Positions 7,981-17,137 are shown, counted from the stretch's first letter. The stretch: 64,000 nt of DNA from CAYMYN01 sp964394665 (GCA_964394665.1 CAYMYN010000002.1:248001-312000), one strand, 5' to 3'. Numbers and translations: made by a program. The notes: generated by a model from the letters alone, not told the origin.

Positions 7981-8805
7981 ATGGGACTTCGCGTCAACAC
8001 CAACGTCGCCTCCATCAACGCGCAGCGGAACCTCTCCACGGTCTCCCAGCGCCTCAGCGGCAACTACAGCCGTCTGTCCTCCGGCCTGCGTATCGCCAGC
8101 GCGTCGGACGACGCCGCCGGCCTCGGCATCTCCGAGCGCATGCGCGGCCAGATCCGCTCCTACGCGGTCGCCTCCCGCAACGCGCAGGACGGCATCTCCC
8201 TCGTGCAGACCGCCGAGGGCGCCATGGACGAGGTGAGCAACATCCTCGGCCGGATGCGTGAGCTGGCCGTCCAGGCCTCGAACGGCACCCTGACCACCAC
8301 CGACCGCGCGACGATCGACACCGAGTTCTCGCAGCTCATCGAAGAGGTCGATCGCATCTCGGGCACGGCCTCCTTCAACGGCCTCAACCTGCTCGACGGC
8401 TCGGCCTCCACGGCCGACATCCAGGTCGGCATCGACGCCGGCGGCGACAACGTCATCGCCGTCAGCCTGCAGGACGCGACCGCGACCACCCTGGGCGTCA
8501 ACTCGCTGGACACGACCTCGATCAGCAACGCCCAGGCCGCCATCACGGCCCTGGACAGCGCGATCAACTCGGTCAGCACGGCGCGCGGCAGCCTGGGCGC
8601 GGCCCAGAACCGCCTCACCAGCGCCCTCGCGAACACCCAGAACGTGCGCGAGAACCTGTCGGCCGCCGAGAGCCGCATCCGCGACGTGGACGTCGCCTTC
8701 GAGACCGCGGACCTGACCCGCAACTCGATCCTGCAGCAGGCCGCCACCTCGGTGTTGGCCCAGGCGAACAGCCAGCCGCAGCTCGCCCTGTCGCTGCTCG
8801 GCTGA
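7981..8805 (+). CDS. fliC: Flagellin
   Basis: This is the filament subunit, exported through the flagellar type III system and polymerised under the FliD cap. The 274-residue product has the conserved N-terminal D0/D1 region (MGLRVNTNVASINAQRNL, and the SGLRIASASDDAAGLGISE block) and the C-terminal D1/D0 region ending NSILQQAATSVLAQANSQPQ. The central variable domain is very short (about 140-185), so the filament surface should be smooth. The ATG at 7981 is preceded by AGGAAG. A strong hairpin terminator follows at 8856, so this is probably a monocistronic, highly expressed late gene. Confidence 0.97.
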   Translation: MGLRVNTNVASINAQRNLSTVSQRLSGNYSRLSSGLRIASASDDAAGLGISERMRGQIRSYAVASRNAQDGISLVQTAEGAMDEVSNILGRMRELAVQASNGTLTTTDRATIDTEFSQLIEEVDRISGTASFNGLNLLDGSASTADIQVGIDAGGDNVIAVSLQDATATTLGVNSLDTTSISNAQAAITALDSAINSVSTARGSLGAAQNRLTSALANTQNVRENLSAAESRIRDVDVAFETADLTRNSILQQAATSVLAQANSQPQLALSLLG

Positions 8806-8855
8806 TCCGGCGCCGCACGGTGAACGGACTGGCCCGTGGGCCGGACCGTTCCGAA

Positions 8856-8890
8856 CACGGAGGGTTCCGCCTCGAGCGGAGCCCTCCGTG
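8856..8890 (+). terminator. Hairpin terminator after flagellin
   Basis: The arms CACGGAGGG and CCCTCCGTG pair perfectly, and the stem continues inward through CCGC/GCGG with a CTCGA loop, giving about 15 pairs including one T-G wobble. It is followed by CCTTCTTC, a weak T tract typical of GC-rich genomes. It lies 51 bases after the flagellin stop. Confidence 0.75.
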
Positions 8891-8981
8891 CCTTCTTCGA
8901 TCGGCAAGGGAGCAGGGTAAGAAAGATTTTCCGTGGCACGTCCGAGCGGATGTTCGCGGCGCCGGGCCCGCGCGCGCGAGC

Positions 8982-9009
8982 TAACGCTGCACCCGATCCG
9001 CTCCGATAA
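8982..9009 (+). promoter_or_regulatory. Candidate sigma-28 promoter of fliD operon
   Basis: TAAC at 8982-8985 and TCCGATAA at 9002-9009 are separated by 16 bases, close to the sigma-28 consensus TAAA-N15-GCCGATAA (seven of eight matches in the -10). The fliD ATG follows 33 bases later. Confidence 0.6.
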
Positions 9010-9041
9010 CCGGGGCGCAGGAACGACCCGGGGATCCCATC

Positions 9042-10535
9042 ATGTTCAGCTTCAGCGGTCTCGCCAGCGGGCTCAATACGGGCACGATGATCCAGCAGCT
9101 CGTGGCCCTCGAGCGGCTGCCGATCCAGCGCTTCCAGGCCCAGAAGGCCGACGAGAAGAGCAAGCTCGACCTGGTCGGCACGCTGCGCAAGCACGTGCGT
9201 TCCTTGCAGGACGCGGCCGGCGAGATCCGCACCCTGGCCAAGTTCCGCTCCTTCCAGGCCCAGGCCAGCCAGGAAGGCGTGGCCGCCTTCGACGTCGGCG
9301 GCGGCGCGAGCGCCGGCTCCCACAGCCTGCGCGTGCAGTCCCTGGCCCAGGTCGATCGCTGGACCTTCGACGGGATCGCCGACGACACCCAGAGCCTGGC
9401 CAGCGGCGCCGGCCAAGGCCTGTCGTTCAGCGTGGGCGGCACGCTCTACGAGATCGAGATCGACCCGGAGGAATCGACCTTGCAGCAGGTGGCGGCCGCC
9501 GTCCAGGCCCAGGCCGGCGAGGCGGTTGCGGCCAGCGTGGTCAATACCGGGACCGCGAGCGCGCCCAGCTATCAACTGGTGCTGACCTCGAAGACCTCGG
9601 GCGTGGACGGGCGCATCAGCGGGATCACGAGCTCGCTCGACGGCCTCGCCATCGACGCCACGCCGCCGGACGACGCCGGCGCGCCCCAGAGCGTGAACAA
9701 CATCACGGTCGGCAGCAACGCCGTCGTGGTCCTGAACGGGCTGACGGTCGAACGCTCGACCAACAAGATCGACGGCGTGCTCGCCGGCGTCACGATCGAC
9801 CTCCTGTCGCTCGGCGACGGGCAGGAGCTCACGTTCACGATCTCGCCCGACAAGGACGCCATCAAGGGCCGCATCCAGAAGTTCGTCGATGCCTACAACC
9901 AGGTAATGGGCTTCATCGGAACCCAGAACACCTTCAACCCGGACAGCGGTCCCGGGGGCAAGCTCTTCGGCGACTCGCTGCTGGCGAGCGTGCGGCGCGA
10001 GGTGCGCGGGGCGCTGTTCGACAACGACCTGAGCGCGATGTCGGGCGGGGAAGCCGGGTTCGCCACGCTCAACATGGTCGGCATCAAGCTCGAGAAGGAT
10101 GGCAAGCTGAGCATCGACCAGACCGTGCTGGACGAGAAGATCGCCACCGACCTCGACGCGCTGGCCGACCTCTTCGTCGACACCGACGGCTTCGACAACG
10201 GCGGGGCCGAGCCCAACACGCCCGGTTACTACGAGGACCTGAGCGCCGACACGGGCCTGGCCGAACGCCTGCACCGCGCCATCGCGCGCATGTTCCAGAC
10301 CATCCCCGGACCCGAGGGCACGACCCTCAAGGGCATGTTCGACACGCGCGCCGACCGGCTCAACGCGTCCATGAAGCGCTTCGACAAGCAGATCGAGCAG
10401 CGCGAGCGCTACATCGAGCAGTTCCAGGCCGGGCTCGTGAAACGTTTCGCCGCCCTCGAGCAGCTCATCGGAACGTTGAACTCGCAGGGAGCGGCGCTCA
10501 ACAGCATGCTCCTGTCCCTCCAGCCCCGGAACTGA
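9042..10535 (+). CDS. fliD: Flagellar filament cap protein FliD
   Basis: FliD (HAP2) caps the growing filament and inserts flagellin subunits. The 497-residue product has the FliD N-terminal signature (FSGLASGLNTGTMIQQLVALERLPIQRF) followed by the coiled-coil region, a central variable domain with the repeated flagellin-hook-type motif near residues 200-245, and the long C-terminal helices (RLNASMKRFDKQIEQRERYIEQF ... LEQLIGTLNSQGAALNSML). The size is usual for the family. It is followed 30 bases later by fliS and should share its transcript. Confidence 0.95.
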   Translation: MFSFSGLASGLNTGTMIQQLVALERLPIQRFQAQKADEKSKLDLVGTLRKHVRSLQDAAGEIRTLAKFRSFQAQASQEGVAAFDVGGGASAGSHSLRVQSLAQVDRWTFDGIADDTQSLASGAGQGLSFSVGGTLYEIEIDPEESTLQQVAAAVQAQAGEAVAASVVNTGTASAPSYQLVLTSKTSGVDGRISGITSSLDGLAIDATPPDDAGAPQSVNNITVGSNAVVVLNGLTVERSTNKIDGVLAGVTIDLLSLGDGQELTFTISPDKDAIKGRIQKFVDAYNQVMGFIGTQNTFNPDSGPGGKLFGDSLLASVRREVRGALFDNDLSAMSGGEAGFATLNMVGIKLEKDGKLSIDQTVLDEKIATDLDALADLFVDTDGFDNGGAEPNTPGYYEDLSADTGLAERLHRAIARMFQTIPGPEGTTLKGMFDTRADRLNASMKRFDKQIEQRERYIEQFQAGLVKRFAALEQLIGTLNSQGAALNSMLLSLQPRN

Positions 10536-10565
10536 CGCGCGAAGACGCGGATCCCCCCGACCTCC

Positions 10566-10955
10566 ATGGACGCCAACGCAGCCGCCCACGCCTACCGCTC
10601 CGCCGCCCTCGAGAACGCGCCGCCGATCAAGATCGTGCGGATGCTCTATGCCGGCGCGCTGCGCTTCATCGAGCGCGCCCGCCGCGCGGGTGGCTCGGTC
10701 CCCGAGCGCGCCCACTGGATCGCGCGCGCGGACGCGATCGTGAAGGAGCTGCGCTGCTCGCTCGATCACACCTACGACGCCAAGCTCTCGGGCGACCTCG
10801 AGCGGCTCTACGTCTTCGTCGAGGAGCGCCTCTCGCAGGCCCAGATCCAGGGCCGCTTGACGGCGCTGGACGAGGCCGAGCGCGTGCTGCGCACCCTGGA
10901 GGGCGCCTGGGGCCAGATCCAGGTCCCGGGCGCGCCGGTCGAGGCCGGGGCGTGA
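10566..10955 (+). CDS. fliS: Flagellin export chaperone FliS
   Basis: FliS binds the C-terminus of newly made flagellin in the cytoplasm and keeps it unfolded for export. The 129-residue product matches the family in length and in the N-terminal pattern AYRSAALENAPPIKIVRMLYAGALRFIERA, followed by a four-helix arrangement with the SLDHTYDAKLSGDLERLYVFVEERL segment. It follows fliD and overlaps the next gene by four bases (GTGA). Confidence 0.93.
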   Translation: MDANAAAHAYRSAALENAPPIKIVRMLYAGALRFIERARRAGGSVPERAHWIARADAIVKELRCSLDHTYDAKLSGDLERLYVFVEERLSQAQIQGRLTALDEAERVLRTLEGAWGQIQVPGAPVEAGA

Positions 10956-11329
10956 ACATGGGCCCGACCGAGTTCGAACCGCTGCTGTCGGCCTGCGAGC
11001 ACGGCCTGCGCGACTTGATCGCGCAGCTCGACGATCCGGGCGTTCCCGTCGAGCAGCTCGAGGCCGCCCGACGGCGCTGGGACACGAGCCTCGAACGATT
11101 CCTCGACGCGCTCGGCCAGGTCACCCTGATCGACGAGCCCGGTCGCGTGTTGTTGACGCGGCGCATCGAGCGTCTCTCGGCCCTGTGCGCGCTCGTGCGC
11201 CAGCGCACGGAGGAAGAACGCGACGTCGTGCTGGAGGCCGGCGAACGCGCCCGGGCCGAGCAAGAACGTCTGCGGGCGCACGGCACGGACGGCGATCCGG
11301 CCGGCTCGTGCTGCGACTTCTCGGGCTGA
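10952..11329 (+). CDS. FliT-like small helical flagellar chaperone
   Basis: The 125-residue all-helical, charged product lies directly after fliS, where FliT-type chaperones (FliD partners) usually occur. Sequence resemblance is weak, so the name is positional. The GTG at 10952 overlaps the fliS stop; an ATG two codons later (10958) is an alternative start. The C-terminus is Glu/Arg-rich with a final CCDFSG. No membrane segment is present. Confidence 0.55.
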   Translation: MNMGPTEFEPLLSACEHGLRDLIAQLDDPGVPVEQLEAARRRWDTSLERFLDALGQVTLIDEPGRVLLTRRIERLSALCALVRQRTEEERDVVLEAGERARAEQERLRAHGTDGDPAGSCCDFSG

Positions 11330-11346
11330 TCGCGGGCCGGCGCGGA

Positions 11347-11400
11347 CCTGTCGAGACCTTCGACAGGCGAGCCGCAGGGGGTGTCGAGATCCTCGACACC
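11347..11400. repeat. Two tandem hairpins with related TCGA-centred arms
   Basis: The first hairpin pairs CCTGTCGA (11347-11354) with TCGACAGG (11360-11367). The second pairs GGTGTCGAG (11380-11388) with CTCGACACC (11392-11400). The arms share the core TGTCGA. They lie between the FliT-like gene and fliO. They could be REP-like elements or an attenuating or processing site that separates the filament genes from the export genes. Confidence 0.55.
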
Positions 11401-11494
11401 CAAGGCCTGCCGATGCCCCGCGCGGGCCCCAGGAGCGCTCCCGCGGCCTGGCACCGGCCTTGCACCCGGGGCGGCGACCCACCGGTCCCGCCCC

Positions 11495-12073
11495 ATGAAC
11501 GCACCGCCGATCCTCGCCCTCCTCGCGCCCGACGAGTCCCTCCTGCGCCCCTTCGGCGCGGTCGGGCCGGACCTCGGCCGCTACGTCCTCGTCTGCGCGG
11601 TGCTCGTCGTGTTGGCGGGTGGCCTCCTGCTCGCCCTGCGCAAGGGACTCGCCGCGGGCCTGCGCGCGCGCGCCTCGCGCCGTTCGCTCAGCGTGATCGA
11701 CGTGCTGCCCCTGGGCGGACGCCAGCGCGTGCTCGTGCTGCGCTGCTACGACCGCACGTTCCTGATCGGGGCCGGCGACAAGGAGCTGACCCCCATCGCG
11801 GAGCTCGACGCCTCGGTCGGCGGCGAAGCGCCCCAGAAGGACCCCCTGCCCGCCGATCGTGAGGCGTTCGCCCGCGCGCTGGAGGCGATCCGCAAGACCC
11901 TGCCCGCGCCCAAGCTGGGCGCGAGCGCCGCGGCGGGGAAGCCGTCGCTGGTGCCGAAGACTCTCACCCCCGCGACGGCCGCGCGCCCCTCGCCCGAGGC
12001 TTCCGCGCCCGCCCCGCCCAGCGCGCCGCCGCAGGAGCGCGCCCGTCCGCGCCTCGAAGGAGTCGTCGGTTGA
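11495..12073 (+). CDS. fliO: Flagellar export-gate assembly protein FliO
   Basis: FliO helps assemble the FliP ring. The 192-residue product has one transmembrane helix (about 29-49, LVCAVLVVLAGGLLLAL) and the typical short cytoplasmic domain (SLSVIDVLPLGGRQRVLVLRCYDRTFLIGAGDKELTPIAEL), then a low-complexity Pro/Ala tail. The ATG at 11495 is chosen because it places the helix near the N-terminus. The stop overlaps the fliP start by four bases. Confidence 0.85.
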   Translation: MNAPPILALLAPDESLLRPFGAVGPDLGRYVLVCAVLVVLAGGLLLALRKGLAAGLRARASRRSLSVIDVLPLGGRQRVLVLRCYDRTFLIGAGDKELTPIAELDASVGGEAPQKDPLPADREAFARALEAIRKTLPAPKLGASAAAGKPSLVPKTLTPATAARPSPEASAPAPPSAPPQERARPRLEGVVG

Positions 12074-12858
12074 GGACCTTCCTGCGTCTGTTCGCGGCCC
12101 TCGTGGTCCTGGTGCCCGCGGCCCTCGCCCAGGGCGTCGCGCCCGACGCGGGTGTCCTCGGCGCCCTGGGCGACTTGGCGCTCGAGCCGCTCGATCCGGC
12201 GCTCGCCGGCGCGGCCGAAGAACCCTCGCGCCTCAGCACCGCGGTCGAGATCGCCGTCCTGTTGACGGTGCTCTCGCTGCTGCCCGCGATCCTGATCACG
12301 ATCACAAGCTTCACGCGCATCGTGATCGTGCTCTCGTTCGTGCGCCGCGCCCTGTCGGTCAACGAGCTGCCGCCGAACCCGGTCATCATCGGCCTGGCGC
12401 TGTTCCTGACGACCTTCGTGATGGCGCCGGTGGCCGAGCGGGTGCACGCCGCGGCCTGGGTGCCCTACCGCGCGGGCGAGGTCGGCTTCGAGCAGGCCGG
12501 CGAAGCCGCCTGGGGCGAGCTGCGCGGCTTCCTGCTCGCGAACACGCGCCAGAGCGAGCTCGACCTGTTCACGCGCATGGCGGGCGACGACGCGACCGCC
12601 GCGGCCGAACCGGGCCTGCGCGTCGTCGTGCCGGCCTTCGTCCTGAGCGAGCTCAAGACCGCCTTCCAGATGGGCTTCCTGCTCTTCCTGCCCTTCCTGG
12701 TCATCGACCTCGTGGTGGCGAGCATCCTGCTCTCGATGGGCATGTTCATGTTGCCGCCGGTGATGATCTCGACGCCCTTCAAGATCCTCGTCTTCGTGTT
12801 GGTCGACGGCTGGCACCTGGTGTGTCAGTCGGTGGTCTCGAGCTTCATCACGACCTGA
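12070..12858 (+). CDS. fliP: Flagellar export-gate protein FliP
   Basis: FliP forms the core of the type III export gate with FliQ and FliR. The 262-residue protein has a cleavable signal peptide (to about residue 21), the hallmark ITITSFTRIVIVLSFVR segment, the NPVIIGLALFLTTFVM helix, and the C-terminal block FLLFLPFLVIDLVVASILLSMGMFMLPPVMISTPFKI. The start is TTG at 12070, overlapping the fliO stop codon, which indicates coupling. Length is typical. Confidence 0.96.
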   Translation: MRTFLRLFAALVVLVPAALAQGVAPDAGVLGALGDLALEPLDPALAGAAEEPSRLSTAVEIAVLLTVLSLLPAILITITSFTRIVIVLSFVRRALSVNELPPNPVIIGLALFLTTFVMAPVAERVHAAAWVPYRAGEVGFEQAGEAAWGELRGFLLANTRQSELDLFTRMAGDDATAAAEPGLRVVVPAFVLSELKTAFQMGFLLFLPFLVIDLVVASILLSMGMFMLPPVMISTPFKILVFVLVDGWHLVCQSVVSSFITT

Positions 12859-12861
12859 GCC

Positions 12862-13140
12862 ATGTCCTCCATCGACCTCGAGATCAACGACCTGGCGCGC
12901 GAGCTCCTGCTCACGACGCTGATGCTCGCCGGGCCGGTGCTGCTCGTGGGCCTGGTCGTCGGCCTGATGGTCAGCCTGTTCCAAGCGCTGACCTCGGTGC
13001 AGGAGCAGACCCTCAGCCTGATCCCGAAGATGATGGCCGTGATGCTCGTGATCCTGCTGCTGCTCGCGCCGGCGCTCTCGATCCTGCGCGAGTACACGAG
13101 CCGCGTCCTCGCCCAACTCACGACCTTCGGCCTGTCCTGA
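12862..13140 (+). CDS. fliQ: Flagellar export-gate protein FliQ
   Basis: This is a 92-residue protein with two transmembrane helices and the family pattern around VGLVVGLMVSLFQALTSVQEQTLSLIPKMMAV. It forms part of the FliPQR pore in the inner membrane. The ATG lies three bases after the fliP stop. Size and position are exactly as expected. Confidence 0.95.
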   Translation: MSSIDLEINDLARELLLTTLMLAGPVLLVGLVVGLMVSLFQALTSVQEQTLSLIPKMMAVMLVILLLLAPALSILREYTSRVLAQLTTFGLS

Positions 13141-13154
13141 TCGCGCACCGCACC

Positions 13155-13922
13155 GTGTTGCCCCCCGGCCTGATCGAAGGCTTCGGCCTGTACCTCGCCC
13201 GCACCAGCGCCCTGGTGCTGGGCGCGCCGTTGCTCGGCACGGGCTCGGGATTCACGGGCTACAAGGTCGCCCTGATCGTGCTGGTCGCCCTGGTGCTCTT
13301 CGCGGCCGGTGGCGCGCCGCTCGAGGGCCCGGTCGACCCGCTGGTGTACGGCGCCCTGTGCCTGCGCGAGGTCCTGATCGGTCTGTTCCTGGCCTTCGTG
13401 TTGCAGCTCGCGATCCTGGCCGTGCGCGTGGCGGGCGAGATCATCGGCCACGAGATGGGCTTCAACATGGCCGGGATCAGCGACCCGACCACGGGCATCC
13501 AGACGCCGCTCGTCACGCACTTGTACGAGACGATGTTCCTCCTGGGGCTGCTGGCGGTGAACGGTCACCACTGGCTCTTGCTGGCGCTCGAGCGCTCGTT
13601 CCAGCGCGCCCCGATCGGAGCCCTGGCCCTGGGCGAGGGCGTGCCCGGCTTCCTGACCACGCTCTTCGGCGAGATGTTCCGCGCCGGGCTGACCTTCGCG
13701 GCGCCCGTGCTGGTGCTGCTCGTGCTCGTCTCGGTCTTGATCGGCCTGCTCGCGCGCGCCGTGCCGCAGGTCAACGTGATCGAGATGGGCTTCACCCTGC
13801 GCATCGCAGTGGCGCTGGTGGCGATGTTCCTGTTCGCGCCGCTGCTGTCCCCGGCCCTGATGGGGCTCTTCACGACCTTGATGGACGCCCTCGAGACGGC
13901 GCCCGGGATGAACGGAGGCTGA
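13155..13922 (+). CDS. fliR: Flagellar export-gate protein FliR
   Basis: The 255-residue, multi-helix membrane protein shows the FliR pattern, including RTSALVLGAPLLGTG, GEIIGHEMGFNMAGISDP and VNVIEMGFTLRIAVALVAMF. It completes the FliPQR core of the export gate. A GTG at 13155 is the first conventional start. A CTG at 13137 would overlap the fliQ stop (CTGA) and would add six residues, but CTG starts are rare. It lies one base before flhB. Confidence 0.93.
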   Translation: MLPPGLIEGFGLYLARTSALVLGAPLLGTGSGFTGYKVALIVLVALVLFAAGGAPLEGPVDPLVYGALCLREVLIGLFLAFVLQLAILAVRVAGEIIGHEMGFNMAGISDPTTGIQTPLVTHLYETMFLLGLLAVNGHHWLLLALERSFQRAPIGALALGEGVPGFLTTLFGEMFRAGLTFAAPVLVLLVLVSVLIGLLARAVPQVNVIEMGFTLRIAVALVAMFLFAPLLSPALMGLFTTLMDALETAPGMNGG

Positions 13923-13923
13923 G

Positions 13924-15015
13924 ATGGCCGACGAAACCCCGAAGGACGAGAAGACCGAGGAAGCCACCCCACGGCGCCGCAGCGAGGCGCGCGAGAAGGG
14001 GCAAGTGGCGATCTCGACCGAGCTGATCTCGGCCGTGGCCCTCTCCGTCGGCCTCACGGCGCTCCTGGTGGGCGGCGGCTTCATCGCCAGCCGCGTCGGC
14101 CTGCTCGTGGTGCAGGGCCTCGACCTCGTGGGTGCGCGCGGCCGCGACGAGCTCGACCCCGGCGCGGCGGCGAGCCTCTTCCGGCAAGCCGCCGAAGGCG
14201 TCGTCCAAGGCGTCTTGATCGTGGCGGTGCCGCTGCTCCTGGTGGGCCTGCTCGTCGGCTACGGCCAGGTCGGCTTCCAGATCGCGCCCAAGGCGATCGG
14301 ATTCGACTTGGCGCGCCTCAACCCCACGAAAGGCGTCTCGCGGCTGTTCAGCGCGCGTTCGAGCGTGCGGACCCTCTCGGCGCTGCTCAAGGTGATCCTG
14401 ATCGGCGCGGCGATGGGCACGGTGACCTGGCTCTCGCTGGCGGACATCGCCTCGATGGTCGGCAACGAGCTCGGCCCGGTGATGACGGCCACGGGCTCGA
14501 TCGTGCTGCGCGCGGCGATCGCGGGCCTGATCGTGATCTTCGCCCTGGGGCTGTTCGATCTCGCCTTCCAGCGCTTCCAGCACGACAAGGACCTGCGCAT
14601 GTCGCGCAAGGAGATCAAGGAGGAGCACCGCAACAGCGACGGCGATCCGCACGTCCGGGCCCGCATCCGCCAGGTGCAGCGCGAGATGGCCAGCCGCCGC
14701 ATGATGGCCGACGTCCCGACGGCCACGGTCGTCGTGACCAACCCCACGCACTACGCCGTCGCCCTGCGCTACGAGGGCGCGGGCAGCGCGGGAGCGGCCC
14801 CCACGGTCGTCGCCAAGGGCGTCGACCTCGTCGCGCAGCGCATCAAGGAGCTGGCCCGCGAGCACGGCGTCCCGTGCTTCGAGGACGTGCCCCTGGCGCG
14901 CGCCCTCCACGCCCAGGTCGAGATCGGGCAAGAGATCCCGGTCGACCTCTACGCCGCCGTCGCCAGCGTCCTCGCCTACGTCTACCGCGTGCGCGGCGAG
15001 CGCGTCGCGTCCTGA
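13924..15015 (+). CDS. flhB: Flagellar export switch protein FlhB
   Basis: FlhB controls the switch from rod/hook to filament export. The 363-residue protein has the N-terminal signature EKTEEATPRRRSEAREKGQV, four transmembrane helices, and a cytoplasmic C-terminal domain with the autocleavage motif NPTH at 273-276 (VVVTNPTHYAVALRY). All expected functional residues are visible. It follows fliR by one base and precedes flhA by seven bases. Confidence 0.97.
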   Translation: MADETPKDEKTEEATPRRRSEAREKGQVAISTELISAVALSVGLTALLVGGGFIASRVGLLVVQGLDLVGARGRDELDPGAAASLFRQAAEGVVQGVLIVAVPLLLVGLLVGYGQVGFQIAPKAIGFDLARLNPTKGVSRLFSARSSVRTLSALLKVILIGAAMGTVTWLSLADIASMVGNELGPVMTATGSIVLRAAIAGLIVIFALGLFDLAFQRFQHDKDLRMSRKEIKEEHRNSDGDPHVRARIRQVQREMASRRMMADVPTATVVVTNPTHYAVALRYEGAGSAGAAPTVVAKGVDLVAQRIKELAREHGVPCFEDVPLARALHAQVEIGQEIPVDLYAAVASVLAYVYRVRGERVAS

Positions 15016-15022
15016 GTGAACC

Positions 15023-17137
15023 ATGAGCGCCCCCTCCGACACCCCGCTGCGCGGCGCCGAAGGCTTCGGCTCCTTCCTGCGACGTTACGCCGACTGGCTG
15101 GTCGGCATCGGCGTCCTGGGGCTGATGGTCACGCTCGTCACCCCGGTTCCACCCGGGGTGCTCGATCTGATGTTGACCGCCAACATCACGATCTCGCTGC
15201 TGCTGCTCATGGTCACCATGAACGTGCGCGGCGCGACCGAGGTCTCCACGTTCCCGACCTTGTTGCTCTTCGCGACCCTGTTCCGCCTGGGCCTCAACGT
15301 CGCCAGCACGCGCCTGATCCTCACCGGCGGCGAGGCCGGCAGCATCATCACGGCCTTCGGCGACTACGTCGGCGGCGACAACCTGTTCGTCGGCCTGGTG
15401 GTGTTCCTGATCCTGATCATCATCCAGTTCGTGGTGATCACCAAGGGCTCGGGGCGCATCAGCGAGGTGGCCGCGCGCTTCGTGCTCGATGCGATGCCCG
15501 GCAAGCAAATGGCGATCGACGCCGACCTCAACGCCGGCCTGATCGAAGCCAAGGAGGCCAAGGAGCGCCGGGCCAAGATCGCCGAGGAAGCCGAGTTCTA
15601 CGGCGCGATGGACGGCGCCTCGAAGTTCGTGCGCGGCGACGCCATCGCGGGCCTGATCATCACCGCCCTCAACCTGATCGGCGGCATCATCGTCGGCACC
15701 CTGGCCGGCATGAGCGTCGGCGAGGCGGGCGAACGCTTCTCGAAGCTCACCATCGGTGACGGGCTGGCGAGCCAGATCCCGGCCCTGTTCATCTCGACCG
15801 CCGCGGGCGTGCTCGTGACCAAGAACGCGAGCAGCTCCAGCCTCGGCCAGGCCCTGATGGGCCAGGTCGGCGGACGCCCGCGGGCCACACTGATCGCCGC
15901 CGGCATGATGTTCGTGATCGGGCTCTTGCCCGGCATGCCCTCGTTGCCGTTCTTCGTGTTGGCGACGGTGTTGCTCGTCCTGTGGCGCAGCACGCGCGGC
16001 ATCGACGCCGCCGAGGTCGCCGAGCAGCAGCTCCTGGCCGCTGGCGCCGAAGCGGCCGCCGAGGCCCCCAAGGCGGGCGAGGAGCGCCCCGTGGACGAGC
16101 TCCTGGGCGTGGACCGCGTCGCGCTCGAGATCGGTTACCGCGTCATCCCGCTGGTGCAGGACCCGGCCGGCGGCGGCATCCTCGACCACATCGCGCAACT
16201 CCGCCGGCGCTTCGCCTCCAAGGAGGGCGTGGTGCTCCCGCCGGTGCGCGTGCGCGACAACATCCGATTGGCGCCGGGCGGCTACCGCGTGCTGATCGGC
16301 GGGCAGGAGGTCGCGCGCGGCGAGATCGAGCCGGGCAACTGCCTGGCGATGGACAGCGGCAGCGCGAGCGGGGAGCTCAAGGGTCGCGCGACCCGCGACC
16401 CGGCCTTCGGTCTGCCGGCGCGTTGGATCTCCGAGGGCCTGCGCGACGAGGCCGAGCTGCTGGGCTACACCGTGGTGGACCCGACCAGCGTGCTCGTCAC
16501 GCACCTCGCGGAGACCCTGCGCGCCGCGTTGCCCGAGGTGCTCTCGCGCGACGACGTCAAGGAGCTCGTCGAGACGGCGCGCAAGCACGCCCCCGCGGTC
16601 GTGACCGAGCTGCTGCCGGACAAGATGAGCCTGGGCGAGGTGCACGCCGTGCTGCGCAATCTGCTGCGCGAGGGTGTCCCGGTGCGCAACATGCCCGCGA
16701 TCCTCGAGGTGCTGGCCGACAACGCGGCGCGCACCAAGGATCCCGAGACGTTGACCGAGCTGACGCGCCAACGTCTGGGCCGCGCGCTGTGCGAGCAGTA
16801 CGCGGACAAGGACGGCACCGTCCACGCCGTGACCCTCGACCCCGAGATCGAAGGCAAGCTCGCGGCGGCCGTGGGCCTGGGCGGCGCCGAGGGCGATGCG
16901 CGGGCGGTCAGCCCGGCCTGGTTGCAGGCCCTGATGGAGCGCATCGGCGCCTCGATCGGCCAGAGCACCCAGAGCGGCAAGGACTGCGTGTTGCTCGTGC
17001 GTTCGAACGTGCGGCGTTTCGTGAACGAACTGGTGCGGGCGTCGCTGCCGAAGGTGGCGGTGCTCTCCTACAACGAAGTGATCCCGGCCCGTGCCGTCGA
17101 GACGGCGGCCGTGGTGCGGATGGAGGAATCGCGATGA
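15023..17137 (+). CDS. flhA: Flagellar export-gate protein FlhA
   Basis: FlhA is the large export-gate component and substrate-chaperone docking platform. The 704-residue protein has eight predicted transmembrane helices in the first half, the conserved FHIPEP-type signature region (SEVAARFVLDAMPGKQMAIDADLNAG) and a C-terminal cytoplasmic domain (from about residue 350). It starts at ATG 15023, and its last codon overlaps the start of flhF. Confidence 0.97.
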   Translation: MSAPSDTPLRGAEGFGSFLRRYADWLVGIGVLGLMVTLVTPVPPGVLDLMLTANITISLLLLMVTMNVRGATEVSTFPTLLLFATLFRLGLNVASTRLILTGGEAGSIITAFGDYVGGDNLFVGLVVFLILIIIQFVVITKGSGRISEVAARFVLDAMPGKQMAIDADLNAGLIEAKEAKERRAKIAEEAEFYGAMDGASKFVRGDAIAGLIITALNLIGGIIVGTLAGMSVGEAGERFSKLTIGDGLASQIPALFISTAAGVLVTKNASSSSLGQALMGQVGGRPRATLIAAGMMFVIGLLPGMPSLPFFVLATVLLVLWRSTRGIDAAEVAEQQLLAAGAEAAAEAPKAGEERPVDELLGVDRVALEIGYRVIPLVQDPAGGGILDHIAQLRRRFASKEGVVLPPVRVRDNIRLAPGGYRVLIGGQEVARGEIEPGNCLAMDSGSASGELKGRATRDPAFGLPARWISEGLRDEAELLGYTVVDPTSVLVTHLAETLRAALPEVLSRDDVKELVETARKHAPAVVTELLPDKMSLGEVHAVLRNLLREGVPVRNMPAILEVLADNAARTKDPETLTELTRQRLGRALCEQYADKDGTVHAVTLDPEIEGKLAAAVGLGGAEGDARAVSPAWLQALMERIGASIGQSTQSGKDCVLLVRSNVRRFVNELVRASLPKVAVLSYNEVIPARAVETAAVVRMEESR

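Noticed and set aside
8934..8949. TGGCACG, a perfect sigma-54 -24 element before fliD
   Set aside because: The -12 GC is one base too close and lacks the TTGC context, so the site would not fit sigma-54 spacing. The sigma-28 motif at 8982-9009 is better.
13137..13154. CTG start for fliR overlapping the fliQ stop
   Set aside because: CTG starts are rare, and an in-frame GTG at 13155 gives a normal FliR length. It stays possible but is not preferred.
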